A stretch of DNA of 46,506 nucleotides from Sphingobacteriia bacterium (GCA_015999745.1 JAECQP010000028.1:1-46506); one strand, 5' to 3'; positions 1 to 8,561 are shown, counted from the stretch's first letter. Notes: generated by a model not told the origin, from the letters alone. A program made the numbers and translations.

Positions 1-426
1 TTTTAGTGTAGCAAGATCTTCGGGAAGTTCTTTCATTTCAAAATAGGGGATTAAAGAAGACAGGCAGCTTTCCAGTAAAGGATGATTGTTGAAACAATTT
101 ATTACCGGCGATTCCAAAGCTGTTGGTTTCACATGCAGGTTTTTGTAAAAATCCCTCAGCCTCGTTGTGGATAAGTGCATCACTACCGTTTTATGCGGCT
201 GACCGTTTTTAGGATAATTTATAATCGTTGCCAGTTGATTTCTCGGGATTAAAAAAATGTCCCCTTTCTTAAAAAAATAAGTAGCATCAGCCTGAACAAT
301 TTTTGTTTCACCCGAAATGAACCAAATCAGCATATGGTGCTCGAACATTACGTCCGATTTGAAAAATTTGTCCTCATAACAGGAAAGTTTAATATCGTCT
401 GTTATATACTTTGCTTTATATTCCAT
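1..426 (-). CDS. AraC-family transcriptional regulator, N-terminal part (cut by window edge)
   Basis: This reading frame of 142 codons runs off the left edge of the window without a stop and starts at an ATG whose first base is 426. The visible part reads as a cupin-like ligand-binding arm: it begins MEYKAKYITDDIKLSCYEDK, then has a HHMLIWFISG stretch and a FKKGDIFLIPRN turn, the pattern typical of the N-terminal sensory domain of AraC-type regulators. The C-terminal double helix-turn-helix that would prove the family lies outside the window. It follows the SDR gene on the same strand after 47 bp, so the two are probably co-transcribed. The direct repeat at 1528-1568 upstream of the SDR gene is a plausible binding site for this protein. 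The family call is by inference from the arm domain and context. Confidence 0.7.
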   Translation of the reverse strand, partial: MEYKAKYITDDIKLSCYEDKFFKSDVMFEHHMLIWFISGETKIVQADATYFFKKGDIFLIPRNQLATIINYPKNGQPHKTVVMHLSTTRLRDFYKNLHVKPTALESPVINCFNNHPLLESCLSSLIPYFEMKELPEDLATLK

Positions 427-473
427 ACCACCTGGTTATTGCTGTTACAAAAATAGCATTATATAAAAACAAA

Positions 474-1469
474 TCAATGAAGCTCAAACGGGATGCCTGT
501 CATTTCTTCGCTTAACGTCCACAATCGTTTGGCGTTGGTTTCGTCCAATGAATACAGCCTTACTCCTTTTGAGGTAGATGAATCAGGCGCCAATCCGGCA
601 ATGTCTGCATCTTCACAATACACGCCTCCTATATGATTGAGCATCGGGCTGGTAGCGCACCAAACGGTGGTGGCAGCGCCTTGCGGGATCGTTTTTAACG
701 ATGCTGCTACCTCTGGTAAAATATTGCCATCCGCATCACAGAAACCCATTTGCAGAAACAATTCCAACGATGCCTCCCGGGCTAATTCAGTTCCATTGAT
801 AGCACCCGGGTGCAATGAATAAGCCCTCACATTAAATGCTTTGCCACCATGGTCTAACTGGAGGGCAAATAAATTGCAGGCGGTTTTTGATTGTCCATAA
901 GCCTGCAGCGTTTCATATTCCCGGTGTAAAAAATTGGGGTCTTCAAAATGGAAATCCCCGAATTGATGTCCTTGAGAAGATACATTAATTACCCTGGCGC
1001 CATTGGCTTCTTTGAGTGCAGTCCATAGCCTCGCCGTGAGCTGAAACTGTGCCAAATAATTAGTGGCTAACTGTGATTCAATGCCACGGCTGTTTCTGCG
1101 TAAGGGAACCCACATAATGCCCGCATTGTTGATGAGCAAATGAAGCGGCCTGCCCGACGCTAAGAATTTTTCTGCAAAAGCATCAATTGAACCGGGATCT
1201 ATCAGGTCCATTGTTTCCAATTCTACATTGGCAATTCCTTCCAGATTTCTCTTTGCTTTTTCAATATCTCTTGCAGCGACTATTACTGTTGCCCCTGCTG
1301 CTGCAAGCGTTTTAGTGGTTTCCAGACCGATGCCTGTGTTGCCGCCTGTTACGATTGCAATCTTTCCTGTAAGGTCAATGCCCTTGATTACATCATTGGC
1401 GGTTGATGTTGCGTTAAAGCCTGAGCCTATTGGTTGCTGCAACGCTCCCTGATCATTGTTTTGTCTCAT
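474..1469 (-). CDS. SDR-family NAD(P)-dependent oxidoreductase
   Basis: A 331-residue short-chain dehydrogenase/reductase. The Rossmann glycine motif TGGNTGIG is at residues 41-48, NNAG at 114-117, the catalytic serine region NVSS at about 162-165 and the YGQSK catalytic tyrosine/lysine at 191-195. It is longer than the classical 250-residue SDRs and resembles the retinol-dehydrogenase/protochlorophyllide-reductase-like group, with about 30 extra N-terminal residues before the first beta strand. The substrate cannot be deduced. It is the first gene of a likely two-gene unit with the AraC-type regulator downstream. A perfect -7 element (TAGTTTTG on the minus strand) lies at 1501-1508, and an 18-bp direct repeat lies immediately upstream of it, so expression is probably controlled by the neighbouring regulator. 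Confidence 0.88.
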   Translation of the reverse strand: MRQNNDQGALQQPIGSGFNATSTANDVIKGIDLTGKIAIVTGGNTGIGLETTKTLAAAGATVIVAARDIEKAKRNLEGIANVELETMDLIDPGSIDAFAEKFLASGRPLHLLINNAGIMWVPLRRNSRGIESQLATNYLAQFQLTARLWTALKEANGARVINVSSQGHQFGDFHFEDPNFLHREYETLQAYGQSKTACNLFALQLDHGGKAFNVRAYSLHPGAINGTELAREASLELFLQMGFCDADGNILPEVAASLKTIPQGAATTVWCATSPMLNHIGGVYCEDADIAGLAPDSSTSKGVRLYSLDETNAKRLWTLSEEMTGIPFELH

Positions 1470-1500
1470 CTGTATAAATTTTAATTGTTTTTTGATGAGA

Positions 1501-1568
1501 CAAAACTAGACAGCCTGCTTCTTAATGGCTTTGTTTAAACGTCCGAATATGCTTTGTTTAAAAGTCCG
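1501..1568 (-). promoter_or_regulatory. SDR promoter with an 18-bp direct repeat (probable AraC-type operator)
   Basis: On the + strand GCTTTGTTTAAACGTCCG (1528-1545) and GCTTTGTTTAAAAGTCCG (1551-1568) are direct copies with one mismatch, 23 bp from start to start. On the minus strand they lie just upstream of TAGTTTTG (complement of 1501-1508), which matches the Bacteroidota -7 consensus TAnnTTTG and is 31 bp before the SDR start codon. No -33 TTG is visible at the right distance, and the proximal repeat occupies that position. Direct repeats about two helical turns apart that overlap the -33 region are what AraC-type activators typically bind. The regulator identity is inferred from the neighbouring gene. 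Confidence 0.6.
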
Positions 1569-1601
1569 GTTTTCCGAAAATATGTTGGTCGTAAGCTTAC
1601 A

Positions 1602-2786
1602 TTAACGGGCCAGTTTAATCGCATTCAGCCAGTCAATAATACCCAATTGAACTTTGGAGGCCACCTGTGTATGAAACAGGGGCTTTACAATTCTTTTTTC
1701 ATCGGCCTCATTACTCACAAAGGCAATCTCCACTAAACAGTTCGGAAATTCCGTGGGGGAGTTCAAGGCAAAATTGAAATGCCCGATGTTGCCAAATTCT
1801 TCCAGTTTCAGTTCCAACATTCGTTTGAGAACTGACTGGGTGAGGGGCCTGAAGCCAATATGCTTGTAATAGGTACTGACGCCCTTAATGGCCGGATTGG
1901 CGCTGGAGTTCAGGTGGAGGGAAATCAGGAGATCGGGATTTTGCTCCTGCAGCCAGAGGATCCGGTCTTTATTGTCGAAGCTGGTATCACTGGTCCGGGT
2001 CATGATGACTTTCTTCACTTTTAATTTTTTCAGCGATTTTTCCAGGGCTTTGGCAAAACGCAGGGTGTATTCTTTTTCAGAAGTGTTGAGTACCGGCCCG
2101 GTTGCACCGGCATTGGTTCCTCCATGCCCTGCATCAATAGCAACGGTGAGCTTTCGGATGTCCAGTACGGCGGGCTGGCGTTTCACGCGCAATTGCAACA
2201 TACTTCCTTTGTAGCCGATGCTGTATCCCCAGTGCTGCTGGTGTTTCAGTTCAACAGTAACCCGTACCACGTCATCTTCCACCTGGTTGTAATACACATT
2301 TTTTACTTCCTTCAGGCTACTGAGCTGGGTAACCCAGTTGGTATTGCTTTGTACACCATATACGTCAATCATGATCTTTGAAGGGGTCGTTTCCATCCAG
2401 GTTTTGTAAGGCAGTTTCTCTTCCAGGTTCATATTCACATAATCGAACAGGGAATCGCCCTTGGCTACGAATGATCCGGTGAGGTAGAACGGCTTTTTAA
2501 CAGGGGAGGCGGAATCTGCCTTTACAAATGATTTATCGAGGTATGCAGTATGCCATTTGGACAACTGTACCGTGTACATTCCTTTCACCGAATCAACAAT
2601 CTTCAGCAATACATTGGTGTCTATATACCCCATTTTGGCGCCCCCCAGCCTGTCTTCGCCCTGGCCATATGCCAGGGCAGGCAGCTTACCTGTTGTGCGT
2701 CCGTATACGGGAACCGCCGGAGAGCCGGTTTGTGCGGCAGCGCTTAAGGTGATCATTACTGCCAGTAAAATGGGGATCTGTTTCAT
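1602..2786 (-). CDS. N-acetylmuramoyl-L-alanine amidase (Amidase_3 family), secreted
   Basis: A cell-wall hydrolase that cleaves the amide bond between N-acetylmuramic acid and L-alanine of peptidoglycan. I place the start at the ATG at 2786 because it gives a clean signal peptide (MKQIPILLAVMITLSAAAQ); an in-frame ATG 17 codons upstream is possible. Numbered from 2786 the protein has 394 residues. An N-terminal SH3-like/AMIN-like region is followed by the amidase domain from about residue 212. The zinc ligands are visible: H221 in DAGHGG, E239 in the SEKEYTL helix and H291 in SLHLN; the catalytic glutamate is E353 in LVEIAF. It stands alone on the minus strand downstream of the acyl-CoA dehydrogenase, from which a terminator hairpin separates it. 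Family assignment is firm; the exact cellular role (daughter-cell separation or turnover) is not evident. Confidence 0.9.
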   Translation of the reverse strand: MKQIPILLAVMITLSAAAQTGSPAVPVYGRTTGKLPALAYGQGEDRLGGAKMGYIDTNVLLKIVDSVKGMYTVQLSKWHTAYLDKSFVKADSASPVKKPFYLTGSFVAKGDSLFDYVNMNLEEKLPYKTWMETTPSKIMIDVYGVQSNTNWVTQLSSLKEVKNVYYNQVEDDVVRVTVELKHQQHWGYSIGYKGSMLQLRVKRQPAVLDIRKLTVAIDAGHGGTNAGATGPVLNTSEKEYTLRFAKALEKSLKKLKVKKVIMTRTSDTSFDNKDRILWLQEQNPDLLISLHLNSSANPAIKGVSTYYKHIGFRPLTQSVLKRMLELKLEEFGNIGHFNFALNSPTEFPNCLVEIAFVSNEADEKRIVKPLFHTQVASKVQLGIIDWLNAIKLAR

Positions 2787-2820
2787 CTGTTGAAGGTAAA
2801 AAAACGACCGCATATACCAT

Positions 2821-2849
2821 AAAAAAAGCGCCCGCAATGCAGGCGCTTT
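2821..2849 (-). terminator. Rho-independent terminator after the acyl-CoA dehydrogenase gene
   Basis: An inverted repeat AAAGCGCC (2825-2832) / GGCGCTTT (2842-2849), with an inner GC/GC pair around an AAT loop, is followed on the minus strand by seven T residues (complement of 2821-2827). It lies 20 bp past the stop codon of the acyl-CoA dehydrogenase and just before the amidase gene, so it separates the two transcription units. Confidence 0.8.
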
Positions 2850-2869
2850 GAATTATTAATTGAACCGGA

Positions 2870-4660
2870 TTACAGTTTGTATCCGTTGTCTGCTACCAGG
2901 CGATCTGCAATCCTTCTGCGGGCATCTTTGGTGTTGTAAGGTTCCACTTTGGTGAAACGCTTCAGGCCAATATGCATCATGCGCAGTTCATCACCGTCTG
3001 CAAATGCGTTCAACGCATCTTTGCCGGCTTTGTTGATGCGGTCTGCTGCATCGTACAGGTAGGTCCTCATCATATCGGCATACAATGTTGTTGCAGCTTC
3101 TCCTTTATCCCTGGTCAGTTTCATTACACGGAGCAATGCACTTTCCACATGGAATAACTCAATAGACATATCTGCAATATTCATCAGTATTTCCTGTTCT
3201 TTGTCGAGCTGCATCATCAATTTTTGTACTGCTGCACCTGCAACCATCAGGATGGCTTTCTTAAAATTGGCAACTGCCTTCAGCTCTTTGGCAAAAGGGC
3301 CATCGTCATCGCTACCGAAATCAGGAATGCTCATCAGTTCTTTCTGAACAGTCATGGCAGGCCCCATCAGATCCAGTTTGCCTTTCATGGCACGCTTCAG
3401 TACCATGTCTACCGTCAGTAAACGGTTGATTTCGTTGGTACCTTCGTAAATCCGGTTAATACGGCTGTCGCGGTAAGCTTTGGAAATGATGTACTCATCG
3501 CTGAATCCGTTACCACCATGAATCTGCACGCCTTCGTCCACCACAAAATCAAGCGCCTCGCTACCGAATACTTTCAGAATGGCACACTCAATGGCGTACT
3601 CTTCTGCAGCGCCCAGCAGCGCTTCTGCGAAGGATTTGCCACCCGCTGCCAGTTCATGTTCCTTATCGTCGATCCATTTAGCAGTGCGGTAAAGCGCACT
3701 CTCACAAACCCATAAACGAATGGCCATCTCAGCCATTTTATGTTTGATGGCGCCAAATTTGGCGATGGATAATTTGAACTGCTCCCTGGTAATGGCATAT
3801 TTAACAGAAATATCAGTTGCTTTTTTAGCACCGCCCAAAGTGGCAGCACATAATTTCAGGCGACCGATGTTCAGGATATTAAAGGCTATGATATGTCCCT
3901 TGCCGATTTCACCCAGTACATTTTCTACAGGAACCTTGCAGTCCTGGAAATACAGTTGAACAGTAGAAGATCCCTTGATGCCCATCTTGTGTTCTTCGGG
4001 TCCTTGTGTAAATCCCTCTGTGCCGCGTTCCACAATGAAGCCGGTGAATTTGTCTCCGTCAATCTTGGCGAATACGGTGTATACATCCGCAAAACCACCA
4101 TTGGTGATCCAGCATTTCTGTCCGTTCAGGATATAGTATTTTCCATCGTCGCTGAGTTTGGCTACGGTTTTTGCACCCAGCGCATCACTCCCGCTGTTGG
4201 GCTCCGTTAAACCATAAGCGCCTTTCCATTCGCCACTGGCCAGTTTGGGAATGTATTTTTGTTTTTGTGCCTCTGTACCAAAATAGAGAATGGGGAGGGA
4301 ACCGATACCGGTATGCGCTGCTATGGCGACAGAAAAAGAATGACCACCCCCGAGTCCTTCGTTAACAATGGTGGAAGTGATAAAATCCTTACCCAGCCCG
4401 CCGTAGGCTTCCGGGAAAGAGGTAGACAATAATCCCTGCTCTCCTGCTTTTTCCATCAAAGATGGAACGAGGCCAGGCTCCTGCTTATCGATCCTTTCCA
4501 CAATAGGAAGGATCTCTGTTTGCAGAAACTGCTCGCACATATCCATTACCATGGACTGTTCTTCGTTGAAATCTTCCGGAATGAAGGTTTCATACGGGTT
4601 GCTTTCTTTGATAATCCACTCGCCGCCCTGAAGGGCTTTTGCTTTGTTGGTGGCTTCCAT
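2870..4660 (-). CDS. Acyl-CoA dehydrogenase (long, VLCAD/ACAD9-like form)
   Basis: A flavoenzyme that introduces the alpha,beta double bond into acyl-CoA in the first step of beta-oxidation. The 596 residues exceed the usual 380-residue ACAD and match the long Bacteroidota form with an extra C-terminal helical domain (about residues 430-596), comparable to the VLCAD/ACAD9 group. Visible signatures are GAYGLTEPNSGSDA at 147-160 (flavin/substrate loop), YILNGQKCWITNGG at 176-189 and INRIYEGTNEINR at 401-413, where E406 is at the position of the catalytic base. It follows a marR-type gene by 51 bp on the same strand and ends in a strong terminator, so the two probably form an operon in which the regulator controls fatty-acid degradation. 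Chain-length specificity cannot be read from the sequence. Confidence 0.92.
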   Translation of the reverse strand: MEATNKAKALQGGEWIIKESNPYETFIPEDFNEEQSMVMDMCEQFLQTEILPIVERIDKQEPGLVPSLMEKAGEQGLLSTSFPEAYGGLGKDFITSTIVNEGLGGGHSFSVAIAAHTGIGSLPILYFGTEAQKQKYIPKLASGEWKGAYGLTEPNSGSDALGAKTVAKLSDDGKYYILNGQKCWITNGGFADVYTVFAKIDGDKFTGFIVERGTEGFTQGPEEHKMGIKGSSTVQLYFQDCKVPVENVLGEIGKGHIIAFNILNIGRLKLCAATLGGAKKATDISVKYAITREQFKLSIAKFGAIKHKMAEMAIRLWVCESALYRTAKWIDDKEHELAAGGKSFAEALLGAAEEYAIECAILKVFGSEALDFVVDEGVQIHGGNGFSDEYIISKAYRDSRINRIYEGTNEINRLLTVDMVLKRAMKGKLDLMGPAMTVQKELMSIPDFGSDDDGPFAKELKAVANFKKAILMVAGAAVQKLMMQLDKEQEILMNIADMSIELFHVESALLRVMKLTRDKGEAATTLYADMMRTYLYDAADRINKAGKDALNAFADGDELRMMHIGLKRFTKVEPYNTKDARRRIADRLVADNGYKL

Positions 4661-4711
4661 TGTCGTTAGTTTAAATGTTTATTATTTAAAAGTCCTTATA
4701 CCTGTTAACAG

Positions 4712-5194
4712 CTATTTGTCTATGATATCCGGAACACCTCCCGTAAGGTTATCATACACCCGCTGAAAAACGGATTTTACAATTTCAATCTCCTGCTTGT
4801 CTACCCCTACCAGCGCCTCACTCATGGTCTGGTTGGCCAGGTCGATGGTGATATCCTGTAAAGCATAAGCCGCATCGGTCAGTTGCACCAGGTTGATTCT
4901 TCTGTCGGTAGGAGAGGCGATTCTTTTAACCAGTTTCTGCTTCTCCAGGTTATCGATCAGCCGGGTAATGCTCGGTTTATCGCGAAAGGTTCTGTTACAG
5001 AGTTCCTGCTGACTCAGTTTATCTTCTTTCCATAAATGGTACAATACACTCCATTGCTCAATCGTAATTTCCAGCCCTGCATTTCTAAAATTCTTTTGCA
5101 GCCTTCTTGCTACTGCGGTAGACGCCATTCCGTTGATAACGCTGTATAATTCCCCTCTTTTAAATTCTCCCCGCTTAATTTGGTTGTTTGACAT
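4712..5194 (-). CDS. MarR-family transcriptional regulator
   Basis: A 160-residue winged-helix regulator. I use the ATG at 5194 (MSNNQIKRGEF); an in-frame upstream extension exists but would run through the promoter and operator. The helix-turn-helix spans roughly residues 61-86 (LSQQELCNRTFRDKPSITRL), followed by the wing with the conserved TDRR at 96-99. The gene lies 51 bp upstream of the acyl-CoA dehydrogenase on the same strand. A palindromic site, TTAGTT-ATGC-AACTAA at 5199-5214, sits directly between the promoter -7 element and the start codon, as expected for an autorepressor. By context it probably responds to an acyl-CoA or fatty acid; that is inference. Confidence 0.88.
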   Translation of the reverse strand: MSNNQIKRGEFKRGELYSVINGMASTAVARRLQKNFRNAGLEITIEQWSVLYHLWKEDKLSQQELCNRTFRDKPSITRLIDNLEKQKLVKRIASPTDRRINLVQLTDAAYALQDITIDLANQTMSEALVGVDKQEIEIVKSVFQRVYDNLTGGVPDIIDK

Positions 5195-5198
5195 ATAG

Positions 5199-5248
5199 TT
5201 AGTTATGCAACTAATTTCAAAATAAGTTCGTTTCTTTGATACTACCAA
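5199..5248 (-). promoter_or_regulatory. marR promoter and palindromic operator
   Basis: On the minus strand, TTG (complement of 5246-5248), a 20-bp spacer and TTATTTTG (complement of 5218-5225) resemble the Bacteroidota -33/-7 promoter. It is followed directly by the inverted repeat TTAGTT (5199-5204) / AACTAA (5209-5214) with a 4-bp centre. The palindrome ends five bases before the ATG and would cover the transcription start, so binding there would block transcription of marR and the acyl-CoA dehydrogenase gene. Confidence 0.6.
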
Positions 5249-5280
5249 GAATAAATTGGTAAAATTTAGCCTGATCGCCC

Positions 5281-6087
5281 ATGAGCAGCCAGTTTATACC
5301 ATTCGGCCCTTCCAGATTTCATTACAAGCGTTATGGAACAGGCCCCCGCTGGATATTTTGTTTCCATGGTTATGGGGAACTGGCGGAGCGTTTTGCCATT
5401 TTTGAACCCTATCTGGGCAGTGAATTTACCCTGGTGGCCATGGATGCTCCTTTTCACGGGCAAACCGACTGGCAGGGGGAACTGCTTTTTCAACCGGAGG
5501 AACTGGTAGACCTGATGAGGCAAATAATGGGCGGCTCGGGGGAACCCGTGATTTTATTCGGATACAGTATGGGTGGAAGGATGGCTTTAAAAGTATTTGA
5601 ACTGATGCCGGAACAGGTCAGCCGTATGGTGCTGGTAGCGCCGGATGGATTGCATAAAAATAAATGGCAGTGGTTTACCACCCAGACCAAACTGGGCAAC
5701 CGGATCTTTAAACATGCCATGCACCATCCCGGTTTGTTGTTCAGCCTGCTTGGAGCAGCGGAGCGGTTCAACCTGCTCAACCGGAGTATCAGCAAATTTG
5801 TCCATTATTACCTGGACGATGCGGTAACCCGAAAAGAATTGTATAAAATCTGGACCACCACCCGCCGGTTCAGACCTGATCTCCGGAAAGTGAAGCCATT
5901 GATCGGCCGCCATAAAGTGCCGGTACGGCTGATTTTCGGAAAGCACGATCGAATCATCGTTTCCAAACGGGGGCACCAGTTCAGTCGTAAGATGGAGCAC
6001 CTGATACAGGTAAATGAGATTGAAGCAGGCCACCAGTTGCTGCAGGAAAAATATGCTAAAATCATTGCTTCGTTTTTTGTATCGTGA
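5281..6087 (+). CDS. Alpha/beta-hydrolase fold protein
   Basis: A 268-residue alpha/beta hydrolase without a signal peptide, so cytoplasmic. The oxyanion-hole motif FHGYGE is at about residues 28-33, the nucleophile elbow GYSMGG at 94-99 (Ser96), a likely acid Asp223 in FGKHDRI, and the general base His251 in EAGHQLL. The complete triad indicates an active hydrolase or esterase; the substrate is not evident. It is transcribed divergently from marR and is followed after 21 bp by a glycosyltransferase gene on the same strand, so the two may be co-expressed. Confidence 0.85.
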   Translation: MSSQFIPFGPSRFHYKRYGTGPRWIFCFHGYGELAERFAIFEPYLGSEFTLVAMDAPFHGQTDWQGELLFQPEELVDLMRQIMGGSGEPVILFGYSMGGRMALKVFELMPEQVSRMVLVAPDGLHKNKWQWFTTQTKLGNRIFKHAMHHPGLLFSLLGAAERFNLLNRSISKFVHYYLDDAVTRKELYKIWTTTRRFRPDLRKVKPLIGRHKVPVRLIFGKHDRIIVSKRGHQFSRKMEHLIQVNEIEAGHQLLQEKYAKIIASFFVS

Positions 6088-6108
6088 TAATGGTTTTCTT
6101 TGTTGTAG

Positions 6109-7254
6109 ATGATCGCAATCTTTTTATCATTAACCATATTGGGAGTAACTGCTTATTGCCTGTTGATCGGGATTTACCGTTATTGGTTCCTGCGGCTAAA
6201 AATATACCGACCCTCAACGGCTTTGAGTCCCCAAACAAGATTCACCATCATCATTCCTGCAAGGAATGAAGCCTCCTCCATTGTTCATTGCCTGAATAGT
6301 ATCCAGCAACTGGCTTACCCGCCGGATATGCTGGAGGTAATTGTGGTGAATGACCATTCTACCGATGGAACGCCTGATATTGTGCTGCAACGGAGGGAGC
6401 AGTTTCCTTCATTAAAGCTGATCAATCTGGCAGACCACCTGAATGGTACCCTGAATGCGTACAAGAAAAGAGCCATCGAAATAGCCGTTGCGGAAAGTAA
6501 TGGCAACTGGATTGTTACCACGGATGCGGATTGTACTGTTCCCCCCCAATGGTTGTCATTGCTCGATCAGTATATTCAGGCGAAACAACCTGTGTTTGTT
6601 GCAGCGCCGGTTATGTTTACCCTTACTAAAAGCTGGCTGGGATTGTTCCAGGTACTGGATTTTATGAGCCTGCAGGGCATTACAGCTTCTGCAGTTGCCG
6701 CAGGATACCACAGTATGTGCAATGGCGCTAATCTCGCTTACAGCAAAGCCGCTTTTGAAACGGTAGATGGTTTTAGCGGAATTGATCATATTGCCAGCGG
6801 AGACGATATGTTACTCATGTATAAGATCAAACAACAATATCCGGGGAAGCTGGGTTTTCTGTTCTCTCCGGATGCCATTGTGCAAACAGCGCCAATGCCA
6901 GACTGGGTTAGTTTCCTGAATCAGCGCATCCGCTGGGCGAGTAAAGCGGATAGTTATTCGGAGAAAAATATTTTTTGGGTTTTGTTCCTGGTATATTGCG
7001 TGAACGCATTGTTGCTGGCCGGACTGTTACTGGGGATGTTGTTTCAGGGATTGTATCCCTGGATGATTTATTTGCTGGGAGCAAAGACTGTAGTGGAATT
7101 GTTGTTTATGTGGCCGGTAGCAGGGTTTTTCCATCAGCGGAAATCACTGTTCTTTTTTCCGTTCATGCAACCCTTCCATATTGTTTATACAGTGGTAGCC
7201 GGCTGGTTGGGTAAATTTGGAAGCTACCAGTGGAAAGGCAGATCTGTGCGTTGA
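6109..7254 (+). CDS. Membrane-anchored family 2 glycosyltransferase
   Basis: A 381-residue inverting GT-A glycosyltransferase. An N-terminal membrane segment (about residues 3-22) precedes the catalytic domain, which starts with FTIIIPARNEASS (45-57) and VVNDHSTDGT (79-88). The nucleotide-sugar/metal motif DAD is at 139-141, GDD at 231-233 (probable catalytic base) and QRIRW at 272-276, the QxxRW motif of this group. Two to three further hydrophobic segments fill about residues 288-370, so the enzyme probably works at the inner face of the cytoplasmic membrane on a lipid-linked acceptor. Donor and acceptor are unknown. No polysaccharide genes flank it on the same strand. Confidence 0.88.
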   Translation: MIAIFLSLTILGVTAYCLLIGIYRYWFLRLKIYRPSTALSPQTRFTIIIPARNEASSIVHCLNSIQQLAYPPDMLEVIVVNDHSTDGTPDIVLQRREQFPSLKLINLADHLNGTLNAYKKRAIEIAVAESNGNWIVTTDADCTVPPQWLSLLDQYIQAKQPVFVAAPVMFTLTKSWLGLFQVLDFMSLQGITASAVAAGYHSMCNGANLAYSKAAFETVDGFSGIDHIASGDDMLLMYKIKQQYPGKLGFLFSPDAIVQTAPMPDWVSFLNQRIRWASKADSYSEKNIFWVLFLVYCVNALLLAGLLLGMLFQGLYPWMIYLLGAKTVVELLFMWPVAGFFHQRKSLFFFPFMQPFHIVYTVVAGWLGKFGSYQWKGRSVR

Positions 7255-7255
7255 A

Positions 7256-7369
7256 TTATAAAAGATTTTCCTGTTCGGTAGATGGTGCACTGTTCTCCGG
7301 AAAGAAAGCATAAATCAACAAAGGAATCAGCATCATAAAGGATAACAAAAGACGAATAGTTGATTTCAT
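7256..7369 (-). CDS. Possible small single-pass membrane protein
   Basis: A 37-codon frame begins at the ATG at 7369 and encodes a short basic start, a hydrophobic stretch LLLSFMMLIPLLIYAFF and a polar tail ending QENLL. It could extend 25 codons upstream. It lies in the gap between the glycosyltransferase, whose stop is one base away, and the permease, on the opposite strand. The charge-hydrophobic-polar layout is like a real micro-membrane protein, but I recognise no family and see no promoter, so it may be chance. Confidence 0.3.
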   Translation of the reverse strand: MKSTIRLLLSFMMLIPLLIYAFFPENSAPSTEQENLL

Positions 7370-7484
7370 ATAATGATGGTTTGAGAATTGGACTGGAATT
7401 TTCAACATTCGTTTAAACTGTTTATTTTTCATCGGTGAATACAAACCTTCTATCGGTAAGTATGCACATTAATAAAAGATTAAA

Positions 7485-8561
7485 TTGTCGGTACAAAAAA
7501 ACGATACACGGTTTTTCAATAAGCTGATCCGAAATAAGGGTGCTTTCCTTGGTATGATACTCATTGCTTTGAGTATGCTGCTTGCACTCTTTGCCTATAT
7601 TGCAGCGCCAGACGGATCTCCCAATGCCAACCGGATGATCCCCGAGATCGGAAGTAAAAAACCGGGATTTACCATTGGATTATTACAGGTGAAAAAAACA
7701 AGAGCAATTCATGTGCCAGGATGGTTTACGCAGTTGATGGAGGGCAGTGAGGATCGGTTTGATTATATACCGGTTACCGGCTACCGGATTAAAGGAGACC
7801 GTATTTATTTTCAGAAATTTATTGATGACGGCATTACCGAAAATGGGGAAATGCCGCTTCGATTATTATCCGACCCTCCTGTCCGGCAGGTTACTTACTC
7901 CATTGGAACAGACAAGTTTGGAAGAGATATTGCCAGCAGGCTGATCATTGGTGTGCGGGTAAGTTTGAGTGTGGGGCTGATTGCTGTTTTAATTTCTCTC
8001 ACCATTGGAATACTGCTTGGTTCGTTAGCCGGTTACTTCAGGGGCAGGGTAGATGATGTGATCATGTGGTTCATCAACGTTATCTGGAGTATACCCACGC
8101 TGCTGTTGGTCTTTGCCATTACCCTGGCCCTGGGAAAGGGCTTCTGGCAAGTGTTCATTGCAGTGGGGTTAACCATGTGGGTGAATGGTGCCAGGTTGGT
8201 CAGGGGGCAGGTGCTTGCCGTACGCGAACTAGAATACATTGAAGCTACCAGGGCACTGGGTTATTCGCATGTACGAACGATTGTAAAACATATTCTGCCC
8301 AATATACTGGGGCCGGTAATGGTGATCGCCGCCAGCAATTTTGCATCGGCCATTGTGATAGAAGCTGGCCTGAGCTTTTTGGGCGTTGGTGTACAGCCCC
8401 CGCAACCAAGCTGGGGGCTGATGATTAAAGAGAATTACAATTTCATCATCACGCATAATCCCATGCTGGCACTGGCGCCGGGTATAGCCATCATGTTGCT
8501 GGTACTGGCTTTTAATTTATTGGGTAACGGGCTGAGAGACGCTATGAGCGTGCGTAACTAG
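7485..8561 (+). CDS. ABC transporter permease, DppC/OppC type
   Basis: A 358-residue inner-membrane permease of the peptide/opine/nickel importer class. The start appears to be TTG at 7485 (MSVQKND); the first internal Met is residue 24, inside the first membrane segment. Membrane segment 1 spans about 20-40, and a periplasmic insert of roughly 100 residues follows. The GTDKFGRD motif at 141-148 is typical of DppC/OppC proteins, and the BPD_transp_1 core fills about 155-350. The EAA loop that contacts the ATPase is at about 252-272 (IEATRALGYSHVRTIVKHIL). No partner permease, ATPase or binding protein is encoded nearby, so its partners must be elsewhere. The last codons overlap the convergent O-antigen ligase gene by 4 bp. 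Confidence 0.88.
   Translation: MSVQKNDTRFFNKLIRNKGAFLGMILIALSMLLALFAYIAAPDGSPNANRMIPEIGSKKPGFTIGLLQVKKTRAIHVPGWFTQLMEGSEDRFDYIPVTGYRIKGDRIYFQKFIDDGITENGEMPLRLLSDPPVRQVTYSIGTDKFGRDIASRLIIGVRVSLSVGLIAVLISLTIGILLGSLAGYFRGRVDDVIMWFINVIWSIPTLLLVFAITLALGKGFWQVFIAVGLTMWVNGARLVRGQVLAVRELEYIEATRALGYSHVRTIVKHILPNILGPVMVIAASNFASAIVIEAGLSFLGVGVQPPQPSWGLMIKENYNFIITHNPMLALAPGIAIMLLVLAFNLLGNGLRDAMSVRN

Noticed and set aside
7256..7444. 62-codon version of the small membrane frame
   Set aside because: The first 25 codons read like non-coding sequence; the shorter frame from 7369 is the only part resembling a protein.
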